Source of the DNA: Propionibacteriaceae bacterium
GTDB lineage: Bacteria > Actinomycetota > Actinomycetes > Propionibacteriales > Propionibacteriaceae
Assembly: GCA_009778535.1 (NCBI GenBank)
Contig: WRJP01000039.1
Location: forward strand, 1-13,352
Direction of reading: 5' to 3'
Length of the DNA stretch: 13,352 nt
Below the pieces are notes generated by a model. That model was not told the DNA's origin, made no database searches, and saw nothing but the letters and a program-made list of their open reading frames with translations. Positions 6,166-13,352 of this stretch are shown here, piece by piece. The position numbers and the translations under genes were made by a program. Every line of letters begins with the position of its first letter. Position 1 is the stretch's first letter.

Positions 6166-7500
6166 TTAGCCGTCACTCATGTTTCCGGAAAGGTACTCAG
6201 TGTATGCCGGAAGATCGAGCAACCCGTTTCCAGACACTCCAATCACGATTACAGGCGACGCACCGGATTCGGTAGCCGCTCTTGCCTGACGCAAAGCGCC
6301 TGCAATGGCATGATTCGACTCAGACGCCGGAATAATCCCCTCAGCACGCGCAAACAGCACTCCAGCCTCAAATGCTTCCAACTGACCTACGGCGATAGCC
6401 GAGATCAAGCCTTCGTGGTAGCAATGCGAAATCAGTGGCGCCATGCCGTGATAGCGCAACCCGCCAGCATGTACCGGGTCGGGAACAAAATCCTTGCCCA
6501 GGGTGTACATCTTCAGCATTGGAGTCATCCCAGCCGTGTCGCCGAAATCGTAGCGGAATTCGCCTTGAGTCAAAGACGGGGCAGCCATCGGCTCGCACGC
6601 GACAATCTTTACATTCTGACGTCCATCCAGGTTTTCTCTCAGAATCGGAAGGGCGATACCACCCAAGTTGGAACCGCCACCAGCACATGCAAACAGATAG
6701 TCGATCTGCGGCTCTTCAAAGACAGCCAACTGCTGCAACACCTCTTGCCCGATGACACTTTGATGCAGCAACACATGGTTGAGGACGCTACCTAGCGAGT
6801 AGCTGGCATTCGGGTCGGCAGCAGCTTCTTCCACTGCTTCCGATATTGCCATGCCCAGTGAGCCGGAGGTATCGGGGAAACGTTCCCGCAATTCGCGGCC
6901 AACTTTGGTCAACTCAGATGGGGAAGCGACCACTGAAGCTCCAAATACTTCCATCTGCGCATGACGATACGGCTTGCTTTCATAGGAACTACGCACCTGC
7001 CAAACATCGCAGGTCAACCCGAACGTTTCCGCTGCGAAAGCCAACGCCGCACCCCACTGACCAGCTCCGGTCTCGGTGGTTACCCGCGTCCTTCCGGCCA
7101 ACTTTGTGTAATAAGCCTGCGGAACTGACGAGTTGGGTTTGTGAGAGCCGACTGGAGAAACACCTTCATATTTGTAGTAAATCTTGGCGGTGGTACCGAG
7201 GGCTTTCTCTAAACGCAGCGCGCGAAACAGCGGCGAAGGACGCCACAGTGCGTAAACATCGCGTACCGGCTGTGGGATTTCAATCCAACGCTCAGTGCTT
7301 GCCTCTTGCTCGATCAATCCCATAGCAAACAGCGGTGCTAAATCTTGCGGCTGTAGCGGTTCTCCAGTGCCAGGGTGCAACCCGGGAGCTGGAGGTGTCG
7401 GCAGATCAGCGACAATGTTGTACCAATGCGTCGGGATTTCTATTTCGTCGGTTCCAACTTTCGTCAACTCAATTCCATTCATGGATGCAAGTGTAGTCAC
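6166..7500 (-). CDS. trpB: tryptophan synthase beta chain-like protein, TrpB2 type
   Basis: This is a 444-residue PLP enzyme of the TrpB2 class, longer than the about 400 residues of TrpB1. Known chemistry of the family is condensation of indole with serine, or a related beta-replacement. The PLP lysine is K121 in GSHKPNS, and the catalytic glutamate is E143 in TETGAGQWG. The phosphate-binding loop is AGGGSNLGG (273-281). ESNHAIAGAL near the C-terminus is also typical. The TrpB2-specific N-terminal extension is present, with WYNIVADLPTPPAPGLHPGTGEPL. The start is ambiguous. GTG at 7500 gives the length quoted; ATG at 7482, six codons in, is an alternative, and neither has a well-placed ribosome-binding site. 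No trpA or other tryptophan gene lies nearby, so a role in indole salvage is possible but unproven. Confidence 0.93.
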   Translation of the reverse strand: MTTLASMNGIELTKVGTDEIEIPTHWYNIVADLPTPPAPGLHPGTGEPLQPQDLAPLFAMGLIEQEASTERWIEIPQPVRDVYALWRPSPLFRALRLEKALGTTAKIYYKYEGVSPVGSHKPNSSVPQAYYTKLAGRTRVTTETGAGQWGAALAFAAETFGLTCDVWQVRSSYESKPYRHAQMEVFGASVVASPSELTKVGRELRERFPDTSGSLGMAISEAVEEAAADPNASYSLGSVLNHVLLHQSVIGQEVLQQLAVFEEPQIDYLFACAGGGSNLGGIALPILRENLDGRQNVKIVACEPMAAPSLTQGEFRYDFGDTAGMTPMLKMYTLGKDFVPDPVHAGGLRYHGMAPLISHCYHEGLISAIAVGQLEAFEAGVLFARAEGIIPASESNHAIAGALRQARAATESGASPVIVIGVSGNGLLDLPAYTEYLSGNMSDG

Positions 7501-7545
7501 CTGGAGCCCTACTGCGCCGCACTGACTATTTTCCGCACAGATGCG

Positions 7546-8250
7546 TCAGTTCTCCTCGCCCGAGTTGGTAGTAGGAGGGTAATACGTCGGTTGGTTACCA
7601 GAGGCGTAATACCCAGGTGGGGGCACCGGCGCGTAGTACGGAACTTGAGGCTGTTGTGCATAGTAAGCCGCTGGCGGGTATGGAGCAGGATAGGTCGGTA
7701 CCGGGGTGGGATATACCGGTGCGTAAGGATAGACACGGGGAGCATCGGGAGTAAACGCAGCCATCCGTACTTCTGGCATGGCGGCGACGATCTCTTTGGC
7801 CTTAGTGAAAACTTTGTGCTCGCACATCACCTCGTAGCGGGTGGCAATAGTTTGTGAAATCGAGTTGAAATCACGTTTACCTTTTGACGCAACGTAGCTC
7901 AACGCAGACATCCCAATCCCAATTAGCACCCCGATGCCGAGCGCTCCCAAAAATAACAGCGCAAAGTTTTCACCCATTCCGAAAATCAGCATGATCAGCG
8001 CGACCATCATTCCGGTGGTAATTCCGCTTTTCGCACCGCGGGTAAGTACGGTTCTCCAAGTGCGACGGCCGGTGACTCGCTCGACAGACTTAAGCTCGGT
8101 TCCAACGATACAAAGGTTTTGCACTGGAAATTGTTGGTCAGACAGATAGTCGACGACCTTTTGTGCCACCTCGTAGCTTGAGAACACCCCGATGGATTGG
8201 GGATACTCAAGGTTGAAGGGGGTACCTACTGCCTGATTTGGTGAAGTCAC
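7546..8250 (-). CDS. membrane protein with N-terminal general-stress (YflT/GSP17M-like) domain and Pro/Tyr-rich tail
   Basis: This is a 234-residue membrane protein whose function I do not recognise with certainty. Residues 18-60 (IGVFSSYEVAQKVVDYLSDQQFPVQNLCIVGTEL) fit the general stress protein 17M/YflT-like fold (PF11181). Two glycine-rich hydrophobic segments follow at about 74-93 and 96-120, resembling a glycine zipper. A short charged stretch (KRDFNSISQTIATRYEVMCEH) then leads to a tail from about 168 to 234 that is very rich in Pro and Tyr, with YPAPYPP, YYAQQ and PPGYYA. Such tails are often disordered. The GTG start at 8250 is preceded by AGAGAGAAAG. The gene is 105 bases after mrp and 45 before trpB, so it may have its own promoter. 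A weak candidate pair is TTGCCT and TAAATG, 18 bases apart on the minus strand. Confidence 0.75.
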   Translation of the reverse strand: MTSPNQAVGTPFNLEYPQSIGVFSSYEVAQKVVDYLSDQQFPVQNLCIVGTELKSVERVTGRRTWRTVLTRGAKSGITTGMMVALIMLIFGMGENFALLFLGALGIGVLIGIGMSALSYVASKGKRDFNSISQTIATRYEVMCEHKVFTKAKEIVAAMPEVRMAAFTPDAPRVYPYAPVYPTPVPTYPAPYPPAAYYAQQPQVPYYAPVPPPGYYASGNQPTYYPPTTNSGEEN

Positions 8251-8355
8251 AATCTAGCTTTCTCTCTACACTCGTCAATTGTTCGCGTCATTTACCACCA
8301 GCCTAGCCGACGAGGCAACCAACCACTATCAGCTACCCCAAGTTGAATAGCCCAC

Positions 8356-9453
8356 TTAACGCGCGACGAGCCGGTCTGCCAAGCCAGCAAATGATTGCGA
8401 GACGGGCTCGGACGCATCCAACGAAACGACAGGAATGCCGCGATCACCGGCTTGAGCGACGATGGGAGTAAACGGAATCTCAGCAAGTAGCGGCACTTCA
8501 TATTCGAGCCTGGCGCTTAACGCCGCCGCAACCGTTGTTCCTCCCCCAGCACCGAACAATTCGACCCTATGGGATTGGCCGCAATGCGGGCAGTCCGTAT
8601 CGAAGAAAGACATGTTCTCGACGACACCGATCACTTTCTGCTCCAACATGGCAGCCATCGTTCCAGCGCGTTCGGCGACATCGGCAGCAGCTTGCTGCGG
8701 GGTAGTCACCACGATCACTTCTGCGTTCGGCAGTTTGTGACCCAACGACAGCGCCACGTCTCCAGTACCTGGGGGTAAATCTATGAGCAGGAAGTCCAAT
8801 TCTCCCCAGTAAACATCGGCTAGAAATTGTTGTAACGCCCTGTCCAAGATCGGCCCGCGCCAAGCTATCACCTGATCTGGGGAGTTTTTCATCATTCCAA
8901 TGGAAATGACGCTGATACCTCTGGTGGCGACCGGCATGATCATGCCGTCGACCGTTGTGGGAACTGAATCTGAAACTCCCAGCATCTGCGGAATCGAATG
9001 TCCATAGATGTCAGCGTCAAGCAGGCCAACCCGCTTACCCTTGGCTGCAAGCGCTATCGCAAGATTGAGGGTTACCGAGGACTTTCCTACCCCACCTTTG
9101 CCGGAGGCGACCAAAAAAACGCGCGTCGGCGAATCAGGCTTTGTGAAGGGAATCTCTTTTTCGTCCGGACGCAGTTTTCTGCGTAAGGCTGCACGCTGTT
9201 CATCATTCATCGCCCCGATATTCACTTCGACACCGTTCACGCCCGCAACCTGCGACACAGCAGCGACAATGTCGCGCTGGATTGCATGTTGCATCGGACA
9301 GCCAGCAACTGTCAACAGCAGCGACACCGTAACTAAAGAATCGGGGTCGATTATGACGGATTCAACCATGTCGAGGTCGGTGATCGGACGGCGAATTTCG
9401 GGGTCGATTACAGTACTCAATGCCTCATAAATCGCATTTTCAAGCTCAGCCAT
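8356..9453 (-). CDS. mrp: Mrp/NBP35-family iron-sulfur cluster carrier ATPase
   Basis: This is a 365-residue cytosolic P-loop protein that in its family binds and delivers iron-sulfur clusters. The N-terminal about 90 residues are a MIP18/DUF59 domain, with VIDPEIRRPITDLDMV and LTVAGCPM. The ATPase domain begins at the deviant Walker A GKGGVGKSS (118-126), followed by LLDADIYGHSIPQML and LIDLPPGTGD (ending 232). The CPHC pair (288-291) in DTDCPHCG is the dimer-interface cluster ligand set. I chose the ATG at 9453 because AAGGT lies 7 bases upstream. A TTG at 9477 would add eight residues but sits close to the DUF1003 stop and has no clear ribosome-binding site. The gene follows DUF1003 by 32 bases. 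Mrp beside DUF1003 and MgtE_N/CBS genes is a conserved actinobacterial order as I recall it. Confidence 0.95.
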   Translation of the reverse strand: MAELENAIYEALSTVIDPEIRRPITDLDMVESVIIDPDSLVTVSLLLTVAGCPMQHAIQRDIVAAVSQVAGVNGVEVNIGAMNDEQRAALRRKLRPDEKEIPFTKPDSPTRVFLVASGKGGVGKSSVTLNLAIALAAKGKRVGLLDADIYGHSIPQMLGVSDSVPTTVDGMIMPVATRGISVISIGMMKNSPDQVIAWRGPILDRALQQFLADVYWGELDFLLIDLPPGTGDVALSLGHKLPNAEVIVVTTPQQAAADVAERAGTMAAMLEQKVIGVVENMSFFDTDCPHCGQSHRVELFGAGGGTTVAAALSARLEYEVPLLAEIPFTPIVAQAGDRGIPVVSLDASEPVSQSFAGLADRLVAR

Positions 9454-9485
9454 GGGATAGACCTTACCCCACCCCAAGCCGCTAC

Positions 9486-9989
9486 TTACGCCTTATCCGT
9501 ACCTGACTCCGCGTCAAGTTGTTTTGATTCCAACTCCTCCAGGAATTCACGCAACTCCGAACGTATGAAATCACGGGTAGCCAAATCGTTCACCCGCATC
9601 CGCAACGAAGCGATCTCGCGCGCCAAATAGTCGGTGTCAGCTCGGGCTTGAGCTGCTACTTCACGATCATGTTCCAAACCAACGCGGTCTCTGGCCTCCT
9701 GCCGGTTCTGGGCGAGCAAGATCAACGGCGCTGCGTAGGAAGCCTGGGTGGAGAAAAAGAGATTAAGCAAAATGAACGGATACTGATCCCAGGCTCCAAA
9801 GATAGCCAACACCGTGTTAAGTAACACCCAGGAGATTACGAAGATCGACATCCAAAGGATAAACCGAGCCGTACCCATGAAGCGTGCCGCAGATTCTGCG
9901 AAACGCCCGAACGAATCCGAATCCCATTTCGGTTTAGGAATCCAAGGGCGATCTCGGCCTGGAGTATCCAGACGATCTTGGCTAGCCAT
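9486..9989 (-). CDS. DUF1003 inner-membrane protein
   Basis: This is a 167-residue protein of the DUF1003 family (PF06210), function unknown. Two membrane segments are visible: about 43-64 (FILWMSIFVISWVLLNTVLAIF) and 71-93 (PFILLNLFFSTQASYAAPLILL). They contain the family pattern NLFFSTQASYAAPLIL followed by AQNRQ. The cytosolic C-terminus (100-160) is charged and likely coiled-coil. The ATG start lies inside the end of the upstream CBS gene (8-base overlap), with a near-perfect GGAGGTGA ribosome-binding site also inside that gene. Translation of the two proteins is thus coupled, which points to joint action. Confidence 0.9.
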   Translation of the reverse strand: MASQDRLDTPGRDRPWIPKPKWDSDSFGRFAESAARFMGTARFILWMSIFVISWVLLNTVLAIFGAWDQYPFILLNLFFSTQASYAAPLILLAQNRQEARDRVGLEHDREVAAQARADTDYLAREIASLRMRVNDLATRDFIRSELREFLEELESKQLDAESGTDKA

Positions 9990-11250
9990 TTCTCACCTCC
10001 CGGTAGGGAAAGTCCAGTTGAATCCCGCGCCAATCGTCAGGAAGGATGTGATCTAGCACGTCGTCAACGGTGACCGCACCGAGCAGACGATGATCTGAAT
10101 CTACAACCGGAGCGCAAACCATGTCGTAAGTGGCGAAATACCGGCTGACGACGGCGATAGGCGAATCTGGCGGCAGCGGAGTCACGTTGGAATCAATCAG
10201 CGTCGCCACTAGCGCGGAAGGAGGCTCACGCAACAAGCGTTGAATGTGAACCGCACCTAGGTAGCGTCCGGTCGGGGTCTCCAACGGAGAGCGACAGACA
10301 AACGCCAACGCCGCCATTGCCGGTGTGATTTCTTCGCGGCGAACGCTCGCTAGCGCGTCTGCGACTGTCGCGTCAGCGGGCAAGAGCACCGGCTCGGGAT
10401 TCATCAATCCACCGGCAGTAGCCGAATCATAACTGAGCAGGGTACGAACGTCGTCAGCATCTTCGGGCTGCATCTTTTCCAGGAGAACCTCAGCCAGTTC
10501 TGAATCCAACACCGCCATCAGATCAGCGGCATCGTCTGGAGCCATTTCTTCCAAAATGTCAGCCGCCCGTTCCGGGTCGAGTTGGGTTATCAAATCTGCC
10601 TGTTCGTCCTCTGGAAGCTCCTCCAAAGCGTCAGCTAAGCGTCGATCTTCCATGACAGCCAACACCTCTGAGCGGCGGGTCGGCTCCATGTCGTGCAGTT
10701 CCCGAGCCACATCAGCAGGCTTCATTTCTCGCAGCCGCGCAACGACATCTTCGGCCGAATGTTCGGGAGTTTCCGCGAGCAGGTTTTGGACTTCTGACCA
10801 GTCTACGATCGTGACGTGACCCTTTTGGAAAGGACGCCTGTTACCCGCGTCCCGCAGCGCAACCTCAGATAGTTCCCAATCGTGCGCGCGGCTTCGCCTG
10901 ATGGCGACATCAAAGATCGTGACCGGCTGCGGTGAACCTTTGCGAGTAACCGCCTGGTCAAATAGGCCGTTTATGACCAAAACTTCCTGGTCGCGTTTCT
11001 CGAAACGTCTGGTATTAACCAAACCAGACACAATCACTTGGTCAACACTTATGGAACGTACCCGTTCCATCGGGAAGAAAATCCGCCGCATCGCCAACAG
11101 TTCAACGACAAACCCTTTAACATGCGGAGGTCGATTTCCCAGGCTGGCCTGTATGACGACATCGCGGATTTTCCCCACCTGATCTCCGTTTGGATCGAGC
11201 ATCGGCAGACCCTTGATACGGGACACAAAGATTGAGCCAGGAGAAGTCAC
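9982..11250 (-). CDS. soluble PRC-barrel / MgtE N-domain / CBS-pair protein
   Basis: This is a 422-residue cytosolic protein. Residues 1-90 resemble a PRC barrel (FVSRIKGLPMLDPNGDQVGKIRDVVI), with a second barrel-like stretch to about 150. Residues 160-265 are acidic helical repeats of the MgtE intracellular N domain, with AADILEEMAPDDAADLMAVL and VLLEKMQPEDADDV. A CBS pair follows (280-400), with SATAGGLMNPEPVLLP and GAVTVDDVLDHILP. The MgtE transmembrane channel is absent, so this is not itself a transporter. In MgtE these two domains sense magnesium; a sensor or regulator role is inferred, perhaps toward the co-translated DUF1003 membrane protein. The GTG at 11250 matches the usual N-terminus of relatives, but its ribosome-binding site is weak. 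Confidence 0.88.
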   Translation of the reverse strand: MTSPGSIFVSRIKGLPMLDPNGDQVGKIRDVVIQASLGNRPPHVKGFVVELLAMRRIFFPMERVRSISVDQVIVSGLVNTRRFEKRDQEVLVINGLFDQAVTRKGSPQPVTIFDVAIRRSRAHDWELSEVALRDAGNRRPFQKGHVTIVDWSEVQNLLAETPEHSAEDVVARLREMKPADVARELHDMEPTRRSEVLAVMEDRRLADALEELPEDEQADLITQLDPERAADILEEMAPDDAADLMAVLDSELAEVLLEKMQPEDADDVRTLLSYDSATAGGLMNPEPVLLPADATVADALASVRREEITPAMAALAFVCRSPLETPTGRYLGAVHIQRLLREPPSALVATLIDSNVTPLPPDSPIAVVSRYFATYDMVCAPVVDSDHRLLGAVTVDDVLDHILPDDWRGIQLDFPYREVRNG

Positions 11251-11277
11251 TGCCGCAGACTACACTTTCTGGAGACC

Positions 11278-11697
11278 TCAGGTAGCTTCAATATCAAAAT
11301 CGTCACTACTTTCTTCCGGAACTGTCTCGGTTTCGGCTGCGGGGTGCTGCTGACTTGCCGCTGTTGCGGAAAAGATGTCTGCGCTCGCAAGCTCACGGAT
11401 TTCCGATTTCGCTTCGTTGAGGACTCCTGCCGTCGCTTCGTCCCAGATGCCCGCAGTAGTTTCGTCGAAAACTTTTCCCACCATAGTTTTCGGATTCAAA
11501 TCGGCCAGATTCACGTTCTTTAGCTCTGGGAGTTCTTCATGCAACTGCTCACGTGCAGTGTTGGCAATACCACGCACATAGTTGATCACTCTGCCCAGTT
11601 TTTGCGCTAACTCTGGCAGTTTGTCAGGGCCAAAGAGCAGCACTCCAATTATTGCCAGCGTCAAAACTTCGGGAAATCCAAGACTGATGTCCAACAC
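11278..11697 (-). CDS. tatB: Sec-independent translocase subunit TatB
   Basis: This is a 139-residue Tat translocase component that receives folded twin-arginine substrates together with TatC. It has a short periplasmic N-terminus with a glutamate at position 10 in the membrane-entry segment and a single membrane helix (about 8-22). The hinge FGPDKLPEL (22-30) and an amphipathic helix with KLGRVINYVRGIANTAREQL follow. Length and the acidic tail fit TatB rather than the shorter TatA. The tail contains a near-repeat of period 8 at 78-101 (DETTAGIW, DEATAGVL, NEAKSEIR). The GTG start shares one base with the dapA stop (TAGTG), so it is made by coupled translation. tatC is not in the window. Confidence 0.87.
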   Translation of the reverse strand: MLDISLGFPEVLTLAIIGVLLFGPDKLPELAQKLGRVINYVRGIANTAREQLHEELPELKNVNLADLNPKTMVGKVFDETTAGIWDEATAGVLNEAKSEIRELASADIFSATAASQQHPAAETETVPEESSDDFDIEAT

Positions 11698-12581
11698 TAC
11701 AGACTCGCTGCGTCTAGCAGAGCAATAAAATCGGTAGCTTCCTGCTTCGTCGCTGGAAGCAGCGGTTTGCGCACCCCACCAACGTCGAACCCGCGCGCTG
11801 CTAATCCGGCTTTCACCAACAAGCAGCCCTGGGTAGCAAAGACCCCTGAATACACAGGTAGCAACTGTTGATAGAGCTGGAGAGCGGCGTCCAATTGTCC
11901 GGCTAGGAACAACTCGATCACTTCTTTGGTGAGTTTGCCCGTGAAATGCGTGGACGTTCCCACTACCCCTACTCCCCCAACTCCCATGAGCGGAAGCAGC
12001 ATAGCGTCGTCGCCTGCGTAGAATGCAAGATCGGTGTCCGCTATTACCTGCGCTGATACGACCGGCAAACCTTTGGCGTCCTTGACTGCGACAATGTTTG
12101 GACAGGCGGCAATGGCTTTGAAGGTTGAAGTTTCGACTGGTATTCCGCTGCGGTGTGGGATGTCATAGATCATGATGGGCAACGAGGTCGCTTCGGCTAC
12201 GGTCAGGAAATGATCTGCAAGTGCAGCTTGTGGCGGACGTGAGTAGTAGGGGGTTACCACTAGCAATCCGTCAACTCCAGCATCCTCAGCAGCTTTGACT
12301 AGCTCAAGGGTGTGGGCGGTGTTGAAGGTGCCTACACCGGCGATCACCTTAGCTCTATCGCCCACTGCCGCTACAACCTCAGTCAGAATTTGCTGCTTCT
12401 CACCATCAGAGGTAGTGGGACACTCTCCGGTCGTCCCATTGATAACGAGTGCATCATTGGCTTGTTCATCGACCAAGTAGGCGGCCAGTTTCCGTATCTG
12501 TGCCACATCCAGCGCGCCGTTAGCTGCGAACGGGGTTACCATCGCTGTGATGAGACGGCCAAAGATCGGGTTTTCCTGCAT
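11697..12581 (-). CDS. dapA: 4-hydroxy-tetrahydrodipicolinate synthase
   Basis: This is a 294-residue TIM-barrel lyase that condenses pyruvate with aspartate semialdehyde, the first committed step to diaminopimelate and lysine. Active-site residues are all present: the pyruvate Schiff-base lysine K167 (IVAVKDAKG), tyrosine Y139 (MIYDIPHRSG) with carboxylate-binding R144, and the GTTGE loop with T50 and T51 (followed by CPTTSDGEK). PYYSRP (111-116) supplies the dimer-interface tyrosine of the catalytic triad. Length is typical. The ATG at 12581-12579 has only a weak TTGGA-like ribosome-binding site. The gene leads the minus-strand run and is coupled to tatB by a one-base overlap. No other lysine-pathway gene is next to it here. 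Confidence 0.95.
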   Translation of the reverse strand: MQENPIFGRLITAMVTPFAANGALDVAQIRKLAAYLVDEQANDALVINGTTGECPTTSDGEKQQILTEVVAAVGDRAKVIAGVGTFNTAHTLELVKAAEDAGVDGLLVVTPYYSRPPQAALADHFLTVAEATSLPIMIYDIPHRSGIPVETSTFKAIAACPNIVAVKDAKGLPVVSAQVIADTDLAFYAGDDAMLLPLMGVGGVGVVGTSTHFTGKLTKEVIELFLAGQLDAALQLYQQLLPVYSGVFATQGCLLVKAGLAARGFDVGGVRKPLLPATKQEATDFIALLDAASL

Positions 12582-12637
12582 GTTCCAAGCCTAACCCACA
12601 CTCGAACAAACCACTGCCATAGATCACTTGACTGAGG

Positions 12638-12643
12638 TACGCT
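12638..12643 (+). promoter_or_regulatory. possible -10 box of a leaderless methyltransferase transcript
   Basis: TACGCT fits the TAnnnT pattern and ends 6 bases before the GTG at 12650. Transcription could therefore begin at the start codon itself, as is common in Actinobacteria. I see no good -35 at the right distance, and a GAGG 12 bases from the GTG could instead be a poorly spaced ribosome-binding site. Confidence 0.2.
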
Positions 12644-12649
12644 ACTAGG

Positions 12650-13297
12650 GTGCAGCAATCTCGTAACATCATCACAGATTTTATTGACGACTATTCAAAC
12701 GAACCTGAAGGTTCTGAAATCGCCAGGATTCGATCACTTGAACTGGGTCTGACTCCCATAACGCCGTCTACAGCAGCTTGCCTAACGCTGTTTTCCAAGA
12801 TTGGCAACGTCGGCAACGCTGTGGAGATCGGAACTGGCAGCGGGGTTTCGGCGCTCGCACTCTTGGCTGGGATGCTCCCAGAGGCGGTACTGACCAGTAT
12901 CGATTTAGACATTGAAGCTCAAAGCGCAGCCCGTGAGGTTTTTGCCTCGTGCCAGATAGCAGCGCGGCGAATCAGACTCATCGCCGGACATCCGCTTGAA
13001 GTACTGCCGAAACTGAACGATTCGGCATACGACCTGGTTTTCATAAATGGTGACCCGCTGGAATATGTCGAGTACGTTGCCCAAGCAGACCGTCTCCTCA
13101 AGCCTGCGGGAACCTTGTTGCTGCATCACGCCTTCTGGGGCGGCACAGTTGCAGATGCCCGCAACGACGACGATGAACCGCTGATTATTCGCGAAGCCTT
13201 GGACTGGATTCAAACCTCGTCTGCCTACACCTCAGCGTTGTTCCCCATCGGCGACGGTCTACTGGTAGCTCGGCGCCAAACATCTCCACTGGCATAG
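12650..13297 (+). CDS. class I SAM-dependent O-methyltransferase family protein (Rv1220c-like)
   Basis: This is a 215-residue Rossmann-fold methyltransferase. The SAM-binding motif I is VEIGTGSGVSAL (58-69), and the acidic residue that would hold the ribose is D85 in TSIDLD. YDLVFINGDP (127-136) corresponds to motif IV. The C-terminal FPIGDGLLVARR is the usual end of this family. It resembles the mycobacterial protein encoded divergently from sigE (Rv1220c, from memory). In cation-dependent O-methyltransferases motif IV reads FIDAD and is followed by a DN pair; here the first Asp is Asn133 and the DN position reads HH (159-160). Metal-dependent catalysis is therefore doubtful. The start is GTG at 12650 with no clear Shine-Dalgarno; a leaderless transcript is possible. 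It is divergent from dapA. The methyl acceptor is unknown. Confidence 0.88.
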   Translation: MQQSRNIITDFIDDYSNEPEGSEIARIRSLELGLTPITPSTAACLTLFSKIGNVGNAVEIGTGSGVSALALLAGMLPEAVLTSIDLDIEAQSAAREVFASCQIAARRIRLIAGHPLEVLPKLNDSAYDLVFINGDPLEYVEYVAQADRLLKPAGTLLLHHAFWGGTVADARNDDDEPLIIREALDWIQTSSAYTSALFPIGDGLLVARRQTSPLA

Positions 13298-13352
13298 CTC
13301 GGTGATACACCAGTCCGCATCGGTTGAGTGGAACCCTCCAGACCCGCTGGTT

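Noticed and set aside
5686..6795. A 369-codon open frame on the plus strand
   Set aside because: It lies antisense to the zinc-ribbon and trpB genes, both of which have clear motifs. Its translation has no recognisable domain and a composition typical of a shadow frame, and it crosses a gene boundary on the other strand.
13298..13352. tRNA or start of another gene at the right end
   Set aside because: The 55 bases show no cloverleaf and no convincing start with a ribosome-binding site.

Overview
The window looks like an actinobacterial chromosome segment of moderate GC content. The evidence is frequent GTG and TTG starts, a TatB with an FGP-KLP motif and acidic tail, and two gene neighbourhoods that I recall from mycobacteria and other Actinobacteria. 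These are mrp / DUF1003 / PRC-MgtE_N-CBS / tatB / SAM-methyltransferase, and RNase H / C4 zinc-ribbon protein. The modest GC and compact genes would suit an Actinomycetaceae-type organism, but the genus is a guess.

Positions 1-3004 (minus strand) hold an import operon of the NitT/TauT (SsuABC-like) ABC type: a lipoprotein substrate-binding protein, a permease, and an ATPase. The ATPase reading frame does not stop where an ATPase should. It runs on, without a stop codon, into an M20-family metallopeptidase/deacylase and then off the left edge of the window. This ABC-ATPase/M20 fusion is the most unusual object here. It suggests that an imported N-acylated or amide compound is hydrolysed at the inner face of the membrane by the transporter's own motor subunit.

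Positions 3005-3150 are a divergent promoter region with a perfect 12-bp palindrome. Positions 3151-4578 (plus strand) encode an aminopeptidase P. Positions 4579-4846 are a convergent intergenic region with three hairpin repeats of one family. All three have 7-nt loops, and two differ by a compensatory base-pair change.

From 4847 to 12581 every gene lies on the minus strand with short gaps or overlaps. In transcription order they are dapA, tatB, a soluble PRC-barrel/MgtE_N/CBS protein, a DUF1003 membrane protein, mrp, a membrane-anchored stress-type protein with a Pro/Tyr-rich tail, a TrpB2-type tryptophan synthase beta chain, a coiled-coil zinc-ribbon protein and an RNase H. dapA/tatB share one base, and the CBS/DUF1003 pair overlaps by 8 bases. 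A divergent plus-strand methyltransferase (12650-13297) ends the window. Compared with the mycobacterial arrangement as I remember it, sigE-rseA-htrA are missing between the methyltransferase and tatB, and dapA sits there instead.
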